From contig NC_008593.1 of assembly GCF_000014125.1 (NCBI RefSeq), positions 1,302,001 through 1,366,000 of the forward strand: 64,000 nucleotides of DNA, in the 5' to 3' direction. Made by a program: the position numbers and the translations under genes. A model generated the notes under the pieces. That model was not told the origin of the DNA. It ran no database searches and worked only from the letters and a program-made list of their open reading frames with translations. Shown piece after piece: positions 54,682-63,916 of the stretch (position 1 is the first letter of the stretch; the number at the start of each line of letters is the position of its first letter). The DNA is from Clostridium novyi NT. Lineage in GTDB: Bacteria; Bacillota; Clostridia; Clostridiales; Clostridiaceae.

Positions 54682-54710
54682 AGTATATCATATGAATTAT
54701 GAGCATTCAA
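54682..54710 (-). promoter_or_regulatory. rpsB promoter
   Basis: Minus strand TTGAAT (54705-54710), 17-bp spacer, TATACT (54682-54687), upstream of the structured leader. Confidence 0.7.
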
Positions 54711-54757
54711 CATAAATAATAAAAAACTTCACTTTTTATAGAATATTTTATATAAAC

Positions 54758-54786
54758 AAGGAATAGACTTACAAAATCTATTCCTT
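54758..54786 (-). terminator. Terminator of codY
   Basis: Perfect 10-bp stem AAGGAATAGA (54758-54767) with TCTATTCCTT (54777-54786), 9-nt loop, 12 bp after codY. Confidence 0.85.
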
Positions 54787-54797
54787 ATAATTATACC

Positions 54798-55577
54798 TTA
54801 TTTTATCTTTTTTAATTCATCTAATAATTTATCATTTAAAATTTTGATGTGAGTACCTTTCATACCTAATGATCTAGATTCTATTACTCCGGCACTTTCA
54901 AACTTTCTTAATGCATTTACTATTACTGATCTTGTAATACCTACTTTATCAGCTATCTTTGATGCTACAAGCAATCCTTCATTACCATCTAATTCATTAA
55001 ATACATGTTCTACAGCTTCAAGTTCAGAATATGATAAAGTACCTATTGCAAGTTGTACAACTGCCTTTTTTCTAGCTTCATCTTCAAGTGCATCATTTTT
55101 GGCTCTTAAAATTTCAAGTCCTACTATAGTTGCACTATACTCAGATAATATTAAATCTTCATCAGAAAATAATCCTTCAAATCTTGTAAGGAATAATGTT
55201 CCAAGTCTTTCTCTGTTTCCAACTATAGGTACTATAGTTGAAAGTTTTCCTTCCATTTCAGCTGGTTTCTTTTCATCAAAAGATGATTTTCCATTATTTT
55301 CAATATTTGATATAGTTTCATTTATACTTAGTAACTTAGAATTAAATTTTTCTGGAAACTTTCTTTCTGAAACAACTTTTTCTTTTATACTCTCACATTC
55401 AACTCCATTAAAGAATCTATGTCCCAGTATTTTCCCTTTTCTACTTATTATATATACATTGCATTCTAATACTTCACTTAATGAATGGCATATATCATCG
55501 AATACAACTGGTTCAGCTCCTGTTTTTTGTATTATTTTATTAAGTCTTCGTATTTTAGTTAATAATTCTGAAGCCAT
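54798..55577 (-). CDS. codY: GTP-sensing global regulator CodY
   Basis: CodY represses nutrient-stress genes when GTP and branched-chain amino acids are high. The 259-residue product has the N-terminal GAF-type ligand domain and a C-terminal winged helix ([39 protein letters not shown], in part). In toxigenic clostridia CodY also controls toxin genes. It is a single-gene unit between topA and rpsB with its own terminator. Confidence 0.97.
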   Translation of the reverse strand: MASELLTKIRRLNKIIQKTGAEPVVFDDICHSLSEVLECNVYIISRKGKILGHRFFNGVECESIKEKVVSERKFPEKFNSKLLSINETISNIENNGKSSFDEKKPAEMEGKLSTIVPIVGNRERLGTLFLTRFEGLFSDEDLILSEYSATIVGLEILRAKNDALEDEARKKAVVQLAIGTLSYSELEAVEHVFNELDGNEGLLVASKIADKVGITRSVIVNALRKFESAGVIESRSLGMKGTHIKILNDKLLDELKKIK

Positions 55578-55769
55578 TTGTACATCTCCTTTTCAAATCA
55601 TTTTTAGCATTTAAAATCATTTACGCATTATTTTCATATTTTTTAAAATATTCCGAATTGTTTCTTTTACTTTAAATTATAATATCATAGTGTTAATTAC
55701 ATTTCAATATTATATTTTTATTTTTTCGACATAAATTTTAATTTTATTATAAAACATTAAATATCTATA

Positions 55770-57860
55770 TTATTTTTCAACATTTTGATTTTCTTGTTGT
55801 ATTTTTGTTTTACATTCTTTGTTTGAACATTCTATATAATTTCCTTTTGATTTGCTTTGTTTTTTAACCATATAGCTTCCACAATTAGGACACTTATCTT
55901 TTACTGGTTCTGACCAACTTACAAAATTACATTCTGGATAATTGCTACAACCATAAAATTTTCTTCCTTTTCTACTTTTTCTAAGTAGTATCTTTCCACC
56001 ACACACAGGGCATGGTACATCTAGTTCTTTAACTATTGGTTTTGTGTTTTTACAATCAGGATATCCTGGACACGCTAGAAAATCTCCGAATCTACCATGT
56101 TTTATAACCATATTTCTTCCGCATTTGTCACATTTTATATCTGTAACTTCATCCTCAATTTTTATCTTTGCTATTTCTTTTTCTGCTATATTTATACATT
56201 CAATTAACGGAGAGTAGAATTCATTAACAACATCTTTCCATTTTTCTTTTCCTTCTTCTATATTATCTAGCTTACTTTCCATTTCAGCTGTGAATTCAAC
56301 ATCGACTATCTGTTTAAAATATTCACTTACAATATTGTTTACTATAAATCCAAGTTCTGTTGGAGTTAACGTCTTTTTTTCTCTTTCAATATACTTTCTA
56401 TCTAGTAATGTAGATACTATAGGTGCATAAGTACTAGGTCTTCCTATACCATTCTCTTCTAATGTTTTTACTAAAGTTGCTTCTGAAAATCTTGCAGGTG
56501 GTTGAGTAAAGTGTTGTTTACCTTCTACTTTTTTATCCTGAAGTATTTCATTTTCCTCTAATACAGGGAATTTTAAACTTTCTTCATCTTCTTCGTACTT
56601 ATATACTTTTTTAAAACCATCAAATTTTATATTTGAACCACTAACTCTTAATGTATATTGTCCATTATTTATATTTATGGACATAGTATCCATTATGCAA
56701 TCTGCCATTTGACTTGCCATGAATCTTTTCCAAATCAAATTATATATTTTAAATTGATCTGGTTTTAAATTATCTTTTATTTCATCTGGTGCAAGTTCTA
56801 TATATGTAGGTCTAATAGCTTCATGGGCATCTTGAATATTTTTCTTTCCCTTGAAATTTCTAATACTTTCTGGTACATAATTTTGTCCAAAATTTTCTGT
56901 AATAAACTGTCTAGCATTTTTTTGTGCTTCATCAGATATACGTACAGAATCTGTTCTCATATATGTTATAAGACCTATAGTTCCTTTTCCTTTTATGTCT
57001 ATTCCTTCATATAATTGCTGAGCAACAGACATAGATTTTTTTGTTGAAAAATTTAGCTTTTTATATGAATCTTGTTGAAAAGTACTTGTTGTAAATGGTG
57101 GCAATGGTTTTTTATGCTTTTCTGATTTTTTTATACTTTTAACAATGTATTTGTTTTGTTTTAATTCTTTTATTATTGAATTACTTTCTTCTTCATTGTT
57201 GATCTCAATTTTTTCATTATTTTTAGATACTAATTTTACTGTAAATGATTTTTTAGATTTTTCATTTTTTAATTCGCATTCTATTGTCCAATATTCTTTA
57301 GGATTAAATTCTTTTATTTCGTTTTCTCTATCACATATCATCTTTAATGCAACTGATTGAACTCTTCCTGCGCTTAATCCCCATTTAACTTTTCTCCAAA
57401 GTATAGGACTTATCTTATATCCAACTAATCTATCTAAAACTCTTCTTGCTTGTTGTGCATCTACTAAATTTAAATTTAACCTTCTAGGATTTTTTATAGC
57501 TGATTTTATAGCATTTTTTGTTATTTCATTAAATTCTATTCTGCACTCTTCATTTTCATCTATTTTCAAAGCTTCTGCAAGATGCCAAGATATAGCTTCC
57601 CCTTCTCTATCAGGGTCGGTTGCAAGAAAGACTTTATCACTTTTCTTTGCTTGTTTTCTTAAAGAACTTAATAATTCCCCTTTGCCTCTTATAGTTATAT
57701 ATTTAGGATTATAATTATTTTCTATATCAACGCCTAATTGACTCTTAGGTAAATCTCTTACATGACCCATGGAGGCCGTAACGATATAATTCTTGCCTAA
57801 ATATTTTCCTATAGTTTTAGCTTTTGCTGGAGATTCTACTATAACTAGTTTCTGACCCAT
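55770..57860 (-). CDS. topA: DNA topoisomerase I
   Basis: TopA relaxes negative supercoils by a type IA mechanism. The 696-residue product has the Toprim domain (KLVIVESPAKAKTIGKYLG, ATDPDREGEAISWHL), catalytic tyrosine Y300 in YMRTDSVRIS, and three C-terminal zinc ribbons (CDKCGRNMV, CPVCGGKIL, CPNCGSYMV). It follows dprA, as in many Firmicutes. Confidence 0.98.
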   Translation of the reverse strand: MGQKLVIVESPAKAKTIGKYLGKNYIVTASMGHVRDLPKSQLGVDIENNYNPKYITIRGKGELLSSLRKQAKKSDKVFLATDPDREGEAISWHLAEALKIDENEECRIEFNEITKNAIKSAIKNPRRLNLNLVDAQQARRVLDRLVGYKISPILWRKVKWGLSAGRVQSVALKMICDRENEIKEFNPKEYWTIECELKNEKSKKSFTVKLVSKNNEKIEINNEEESNSIIKELKQNKYIVKSIKKSEKHKKPLPPFTTSTFQQDSYKKLNFSTKKSMSVAQQLYEGIDIKGKGTIGLITYMRTDSVRISDEAQKNARQFITENFGQNYVPESIRNFKGKKNIQDAHEAIRPTYIELAPDEIKDNLKPDQFKIYNLIWKRFMASQMADCIMDTMSININNGQYTLRVSGSNIKFDGFKKVYKYEEDEESLKFPVLEENEILQDKKVEGKQHFTQPPARFSEATLVKTLEENGIGRPSTYAPIVSTLLDRKYIEREKKTLTPTELGFIVNNIVSEYFKQIVDVEFTAEMESKLDNIEEGKEKWKDVVNEFYSPLIECINIAEKEIAKIKIEDEVTDIKCDKCGRNMVIKHGRFGDFLACPGYPDCKNTKPIVKELDVPCPVCGGKILLRKSRKGRKFYGCSNYPECNFVSWSEPVKDKCPNCGSYMVKKQSKSKGNYIECSNKECKTKIQQENQNVEK

Positions 57861-57930
57861 ACTATCCCCTCCATTAATTCAAGTTATTTATTATATTATT
57901 TATTACTATTATTAAATTATTATGTTGTTT

Positions 57931-59010
<1,080 letters not shown>

Positions 59011-59028
59011 TATATTTTCTCCTTAATT

Positions 59029-59520
59029 TTATATAATCTTTTCTTCAATAAATCTTCTATATTGAAGAGCCTCAATTAAATCTTCCTTTAGAATTTTTTT
59101 GTTTCCTTTTAAGTCAGCAATACTTCTTGAAACTTTTATAATTCTGCTGTAACTTCTTGTACTTAAATTAAATTTCATATATATTTTTTCCATAATACTA
59201 CTAGTATCTTTATCTAACTTACAATACTTTTTTAATAATTTTATATTCATTTGAGCATTACAATATATTCCTTCATTTTTAAATCTTTCTCTTTGTATAA
59301 TGCGTGCTTTTTCTACTCTTTTTCTTATAGTTTTTGAATTTTCATTATTACTATTATGATTTAATTTATTATAAGATACAGGATTTAATCCAATAAACAT
59401 ATCTATTCTATCTAATATTGGTTTTGATAATTTATTTAAATATCTTTTTATTTCATATGAAGTACAAGTACACTGATTATTAATAGTTTCATATCCATGA
59501 AAACCACAAGGACAACCATG
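59029..59520 (-). pseudogene. comM: ComM (YifB) Mg-chelatase-like ATPase, 3' remnant
   Basis: Reading on the minus strand from about 59517, the frame encodes CPCGFHGYETINNQCTCTS, IKRYLNKLSKPILDRIDMFIG and then the C-terminal lid with IRKRVEKARIIQRERF and SRSYSRIIKVSRSIADL, all typical of ComM. The family motif is NPCPCG, but here the residue before CPCG is Gly, and a stop lies eight codons further upstream (TGA at 59539-59541). About two-thirds of the protein, including the Lon-like domain and Walker motifs, is missing. An internal ATG (59400) could give a 123-residue fragment, but it would have no ATPase core. ComM is a helicase-like factor for branch migration in transformation. Confidence 0.88.
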
Positions 59521-59540
59521 AACATAATAACTTTGAGATC

Positions 59541-59972
59541 ATTCACCACAAATATTTAAACACTAAACAACCTCATCCAAAAACACTATGCGGTGAACGT
59601 ATAAGAAAAACACGTTTAGAAAAGAGTATATCCATTAATGAATTTTCTAAACGTTACAACATTACTAGAGCACATATTAGTGCAATAGAATTAGGTAAAC
59701 ATGATCCTAGTCCTAGTACTTTAAAGAAATTAGGAGATGTTTTAGAAAAACCATTTTGGTGGTTAGGCGGATATGATAAACTACCACAAAAAACACTTGG
59801 GGAAAAAATAACTAAATGTAGGCTTATGCATGGGTACACACAAAAAGAGTTTGCGAATGTTTTAAGTGTTCAAGAATCTACACTAATAGATTGGGAAAAA
59901 GATAAGAATAAGCCTAATGTTTCAAATTTGAAAAAACTTGAAACTTTTTTAGAAATATTGATAAAAAAATAA
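59541..59972 (+). pseudogene. Double helix-turn-helix XRE-type regulator lacking a start codon
   Basis: An open frame without ATG, GTG or TTG at its 5' end runs from a stop at 59484-59486, across the comM junction, to TAA 59970-59972. The coding part has two XRE domains: LCGERIRKTRLEKSISINEF with HISAIELGKHDPSPSTLKKL, and LGEKITKCRLMHGYTQKEF with STLIDWEKDKNKPNVSNLKK. Only a few residues are missing before the first domain, so the start was probably cut away when the element joined comM. It may be dead, use a rare start such as ATT 59541, or be completed in another DNA configuration. Confidence 0.65.
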
Positions 59973-59973
59973 G

Positions 59974-60054
59974 CCTATATAATATGAAGAAACTTTTTGA
60001 ATTTTAAATTCACATTAAAATATTTACCTATATAATAATGTAGAAACTATTTCA
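59974..60054. repeat. Imperfect 27-28-bp direct repeat near the element end
   Basis: CCTATATAATATGAAGAAAC (59974-59993) recurs as CCTATATAATAATGTAGAAA at 60027-60046 with similar right flanks, 53 bp apart. The right arm of the hairpin at 60143-60190 contains a related AATAATGTAG core. Confidence 0.6.
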
Positions 60055-60060
60055 CAAAAC

Positions 60061-60095
60061 AAAAACAGAATGGATTCGACACCATTCTGTTTTTC
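60061..60095 (+). terminator. Terminator after the HTH regulator fragment
   Basis: Perfect 13-bp stem (60061-60073 with 60082-60094; ACAGAATGG arm) with an 8-nt loop and T-tract. Confidence 0.85.
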
Positions 60096-60142
60096 AATGT
60101 ATTTATAGTTTACACCTCAATAATTATACGTGTTCACCCACG

Positions 60143-60193
60143 AAACCCCTACATTATTGTATATAAATATATACAATAATGTAGGGGTTTTTT
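60143..60193. terminator. Perfect 23-bp hairpin downstream of the protease gene
   Basis: 60143-60165 and 60168-60190 are exact inverse copies around a 2-nt centre (CCCCTACATTATTGTATATA arm), followed by T residues on the plus strand. It lies 25 bp from the end of the minus-strand protease gene and can end transcription from both sides. Confidence 0.8.
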
Positions 60194-60217
60194 ATAATGA
60201 CTAAAACTCTTTATTAT

Positions 60218-62575
60218 TTATTGATTAAACATTTCATTAATTCTAATATCTACATCCTGACGAAGCTTAATATTATTATGCCAAAAGTTATTAGCATCCA
60301 ACAATCTTGTTACTTCATCATAAACTTGACATTGTTTCAGTGGATCCTTTATGGTTATAATAACACAAAATTCTTGACTTAATTCAAGTGATTGAGTTAA
60401 TGCTTTTTTTTCTATAAAATCTCTATAAAGACCATCTATTTTTAGAAACCATAACTTATCACCTTTTAAATATTTTTCTTTATTTGACGGTGTCATTTCC
60501 GCTAAGTCTACAGCATACTTCTTTATTGGATAGAATTTATCACCATATTTTATAAGCATTCTTTCAGTGAGTGCAAATTTCTCCTGAGAAGATTTTATAG
60601 CGGCTTTACTATAGTTACTTGGCAATAAAATATTTTTTGAATTTTCTCTGCCTATAGGATTTAATATATTATTTTTTGTTATATCTCTTTGTTTTTTATT
60701 ATCATAACTTCCAAAATAAATGTCAATATTTGATTGACAATATTCAGAACCTTGAGATGGTTCAAGAATAGGATCATAAACTAAAGTTACAACGACTTGT
60801 CCAGTATATAAGTCATCTCTTTTTAATCCTTGTGGATATGGGAAATCTAGAATGTCTATGTACTGTCCCTTTCTTATTGTATCTCTCATAATCAAAGTTA
60901 TCTCATTAGGATTGTTATATAATATTTCATTTATTCTTTTAGGCTTTCCAAATCCCATTTGATTTAATTTTTCACTTGGTGACATCATAATATTGCTTCC
61001 ATAATTAGCAGAATGAATTAATAACGCTTTTAATAGTAATGGATCAAACTCTTCAGTTATTTCCTCCTGCAGTCCAGCCAATATAGATGTTATTCTTGGT
61101 GTAGAAAAGCTTGTACCAATGTTTCTACTTATATTTCCATTCAAATCAAAAGACTTAACTCCATTTATGATAAGTTTTCCTGTACTATCTATTCCTGCAT
61201 TTCCTCCATAATGAACAACATCAGGTTTAATTATACTTGCTGGACCTCTACCTACTCTTGTAAACGGTGATGGGAAATCAACATCCACTCCACTTTCTAA
61301 ATTTTTTTCCTGTGCAATAGATCCTACTACTACTGATCTAACTGAATCTGCTGATTTTACTATACGGCCTTTAGGTTTTCCATGAATAAAATTACTGCAA
61401 TTACCCGCTGACTTACATATTATTACCCCATAAGTATCTTGAATATCATCAAGCGCTTTAGCAAAATCAGAAAATTCATTTTCATCTATTTCTGTTGTTA
61501 ACCCCCCTGAAAGATTCCATATTTTAATTTCTTCACAATGATTTTTTATTATTTCTCTAATATTATTAATTAACTCATCTTCGTAAATAGACTCCTTTTT
61601 TAAATCAGGAAATACGTTGCCGTCAAATAATTTACATCCCTTTAACCCTGTATATTCCTTATTTTCTAATTCATCTCCATATAAAATTACTCCTGCGACA
61701 AATGTACCATGTGATGGATCTATTACACTTTCAGGATAAAATGTTTGTCTTTCTCCTACCAGCCAAGGTTTAAGACTTTTTATTTTACTTATCCCACTAT
61801 CTAAAACTCCTACTGTAACATAGTTTTTACCTTCTTTAGGCATTTTTATTATTGGATTTTCATTTATATTGAAAAAATCTAAATCTATAGAGTACTTTGG
61901 CATAGGTTCGATTAATAAAAGAGCTGTGTAATCTTCTAAAATATCTATTTCATCAGTTGTAACATTTTTTATATTATATACAATCATTTCATCTGTATAT
62001 ATAGTCTTACTAAACTCTATATTTAGTTCTTCACATTTTTTTTGAAACACCTCGTTAACTAACCTATCTATTTCATAATCATGATATTTTATTAATTTAA
62101 CTTTATAATTTTTTTCTTTATCCTTCTTTACAACTTCTGGTTCTAGTTTTTCTATTTTATTGATACAAGAAATCGCATATGCATTTTCATCATAATTAGA
62201 AATCTTTTCTCTTATTCTATTCAAATCCTCTTTAGTCGCTATTTTGATTAATAACTCATCTTCTCCACTAAGACCAATAACACTATTTTGAGAATTAACT
62301 TTAAATAAACCACTTACTTCACTTCTATGACTCTTAGCCTTTGCAAAGTCATTTATCTTTGTTTTTACAACAGTAGGTATAAAATCTTCCTCCGAAGGTC
62401 TCTTATCTAAAACATCTTTAATTAAATTTAAACTATATTCAAGTTGTTTACTTTTTAGTCTTAGATCCTCACCTTCTAAAACCCAACTTGGAAGCTTTCC
62501 GTTTCCACCACCTTCTGTTCTACTATTATCAATTTCTCTTTTTGCAAAGAATTTTATTGGTATATTATCCCCCAT
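60218..62575 (-). CDS. ietS: IetS-like cytoplasmic subtilisin-family serine protease
   Basis: A 785-residue S8-family protease without signal peptide or membrane helix, so it acts inside the cell. The N-terminal 250 residues are a non-catalytic region; the catalytic triad is Asp259 (VGVLDSGI), His289 (DPSHGTFVAG) and Ser491 (GTSFSTPRI), with the oxyanion Asn in KSAGNCSN. About 270 further residues follow. It starts 12 bp after an AAA+ ATPase gene. Paired AAA+ ATPase and subtilase define the IetAS family, described as a toxin-antitoxin module on Agrobacterium Ti plasmids (IetS toxin, IetA antitoxin) and later as an anti-phage system. Family assignment rests on architecture and gene pairing; no alignment was run. 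Confidence 0.82.
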   Translation of the reverse strand: MGDNIPIKFFAKREIDNSRTEGGGNGKLPSWVLEGEDLRLKSKQLEYSLNLIKDVLDKRPSEEDFIPTVVKTKINDFAKAKSHRSEVSGLFKVNSQNSVIGLSGEDELLIKIATKEDLNRIREKISNYDENAYAISCINKIEKLEPEVVKKDKEKNYKVKLIKYHDYEIDRLVNEVFQKKCEELNIEFSKTIYTDEMIVYNIKNVTTDEIDILEDYTALLLIEPMPKYSIDLDFFNINENPIIKMPKEGKNYVTVGVLDSGISKIKSLKPWLVGERQTFYPESVIDPSHGTFVAGVILYGDELENKEYTGLKGCKLFDGNVFPDLKKESIYEDELINNIREIIKNHCEEIKIWNLSGGLTTEIDENEFSDFAKALDDIQDTYGVIICKSAGNCSNFIHGKPKGRIVKSADSVRSVVVGSIAQEKNLESGVDVDFPSPFTRVGRGPASIIKPDVVHYGGNAGIDSTGKLIINGVKSFDLNGNISRNIGTSFSTPRITSILAGLQEEITEEFDPLLLKALLIHSANYGSNIMMSPSEKLNQMGFGKPKRINEILYNNPNEITLIMRDTIRKGQYIDILDFPYPQGLKRDDLYTGQVVVTLVYDPILEPSQGSEYCQSNIDIYFGSYDNKKQRDITKNNILNPIGRENSKNILLPSNYSKAAIKSSQEKFALTERMLIKYGDKFYPIKKYAVDLAEMTPSNKEKYLKGDKLWFLKIDGLYRDFIEKKALTQSLELSQEFCVIITIKDPLKQCQVYDEVTRLLDANNFWHNNIKLRQDVDIRINEMFNQ

Positions 62576-62587
62576 AATTATTCCTCC

Positions 62588-63676
62588 TTATTTACTTAAT
62601 ATCTCTCTAACTTTTCTTATAGAAAAATCAAAATATTCTACAATTTCTTTTTGTGTTACACCATATGAATTTAAATATTTAATTAAATTTTCTTCATTTG
62701 TAACATTATGATTTTTAAATAAATAGGTTTCATATATAACTTGAATAAATTCTAAACTAGTATTTTTTCTAATTATTGATTTTTTAATTGATGTATATAT
62801 AATGTTTTTTATATCCGCTGGACTTAGTTCGGTTACTGCATCTATTACATTATCCATCTTCTTATCATTTTCAATAAAATCAACCGGATAATTTTTACAA
62901 TAACCAATAACTAATTTCTCAATTTGCTTTTTTGATGGCTTACCTAACTCTACAATTTTATAAAATCTTCTCCAAATAGCCGAATCTAGCAATTCATGAT
63001 GATTTGTAGCAGCTATCAAAATACTTTCTTCATTAAATTCATCAATATTTTGAAGCAAACTATTTACTACCCTTTTTAATTCTCCTAACTCATTTTTATC
63101 ATCTCTTACTTTTGCAATTACATCAAATTCATCTAAAAATAATATACATGGTCTTTTAGATGCGTAATCAAATATTTTTCTTATATTTTTAGCTGTGTTC
63201 CCTAAAAGTGAAGATAATAATGAATCAAACCGTGCTGTTACTAATGGTAACTGTGTTTTATTGCTTATATGCTTTGCTAATGAAGTTTTACCGCACCCAG
63301 GTGGTCCATAAAGTAATAAAGTATTACTTACATCAATGCCCTTACTTTTTAGTACATCTCTATATTCAAAAGTTTCAATAAAATCTCTGACCTCTTCTTC
63401 TATAAACCTATCAAATATAAGATTTTCACCTATAGAAGTTGGCATCTTTATATCAACTATATCCATCCTACTTTCTTGATCTACAGGTTTAGTAGCAAAT
63501 GAGTCAAGTGATATCATTCTTGTATTATTATGTTCTATAATATTTAATATCCTTTTAGATAAATTCTCTTGGCCCTCTTTTTTTAAATTCTCAACTAATA
63601 CTTTTGAATAGTTTAAAACTTTCTCCTTATCCCCCTTAAGTCCACCCTCAATTATCTTAATTAATTCCGTATACAT
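62588..63676 (-). CDS. ietA: IetA-like AAA+ ATPase
   Basis: A 362-residue classical AAA+ ATPase. An N-terminal helical region (about 1-95) precedes Walker A GPPGCGKT (124-131), a pore-loop-like segment (SSLLGNTAKNIRKIF), Walker B ILFLDEFD (Asp182, Glu183), sensor 1 AATNH and the arginine finger region IWRRFYKI; a helical lid and an HTH-like C-terminus (VTQKEIVEYFDFSIRKVREIL) follow. AAGGAGAG precedes ATG. It is translated just before the subtilase gene and is presumed to restrain or activate it. It has its own promoter with upstream phased repeats. Confidence 0.82.
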   Translation of the reverse strand: MYTELIKIIEGGLKGDKEKVLNYSKVLVENLKKEGQENLSKRILNIIEHNNTRMISLDSFATKPVDQESRMDIVDIKMPTSIGENLIFDRFIEEEVRDFIETFEYRDVLKSKGIDVSNTLLLYGPPGCGKTSLAKHISNKTQLPLVTARFDSLLSSLLGNTAKNIRKIFDYASKRPCILFLDEFDVIAKVRDDKNELGELKRVVNSLLQNIDEFNEESILIAATNHHELLDSAIWRRFYKIVELGKPSKKQIEKLVIGYCKNYPVDFIENDKKMDNVIDAVTELSPADIKNIIYTSIKKSIIRKNTSLEFIQVIYETYLFKNHNVTNEENLIKYLNSYGVTQKEIVEYFDFSIRKVREILSK

Positions 63677-63698
63677 AGTTCATCTCTCCTTGTAATAT

Positions 63699-63727
63699 AT
63701 ATTACTCCTTTATGTTTTTTTAGTCAA
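63699..63727 (-). promoter_or_regulatory. Promoter of the ietAS pair
   Basis: Minus strand TTGACT (63722-63727), 17-bp spacer, TAATAT (63699-63704), about 23 bp before the ATPase start. The repeat array abuts the -35. Confidence 0.7.
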
Positions 63728-63729
63728 TG

Positions 63730-63784
63730 TTTTGTTATTTAATTTATTGTTTTTGTTATTTTAGTATTCATTTTTGTTATTTTA
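63730..63784. repeat. Three 13-bp repeats at exact 21-bp spacing upstream of ietA
   Basis: TTTTGTTATTTAA, TTTTGTTATTTTA and TTTTGTTATTTTA have their G at 63734, 63755 and 63776, i.e. 21 bp (two helical turns) apart. On the coding strand they read TAAAATAACAAAA and end just upstream of the -35 element. They could be operators for a regulator or phased A-tracts that bend DNA. Confidence 0.7.
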
Positions 63785-63882
63785 ATACTATAACAAATAC
63801 TAATCTACGGTCAATTATAATTTAATCAAAATAATCGAATGTGATAAATTAATATAATATGTAAATACACCAACCCCCAAAT

Positions 63883-63911
63883 AAGGGACACTATATAAAA
63901 TAGCATCCCTT
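63883..63911 (-). terminator. Hairpin after the endolysin gene
   Basis: AAGGGACACTAT (63883-63894) and ATAGCATCCCTT (63900-63911) form a 12-bp stem if two G-U pairs are allowed, with a 5-nt loop, 5 bp after the stop codon. The U-tract is weak. Confidence 0.5.
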
Positions 63912-63916
63912 TAAAA

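Noticed and set aside
59654..59839. 61-residue minus-strand frame in the element
   Set aside because: It is antisense to the double-HTH regulator, whose motifs are unmistakable on the plus strand.
63730..63784. CRISPR-like array
   Set aside because: Three 13-bp AT-rich repeats at 21-bp spacing are far too short for CRISPR repeats and spacers, and no cas genes are present.
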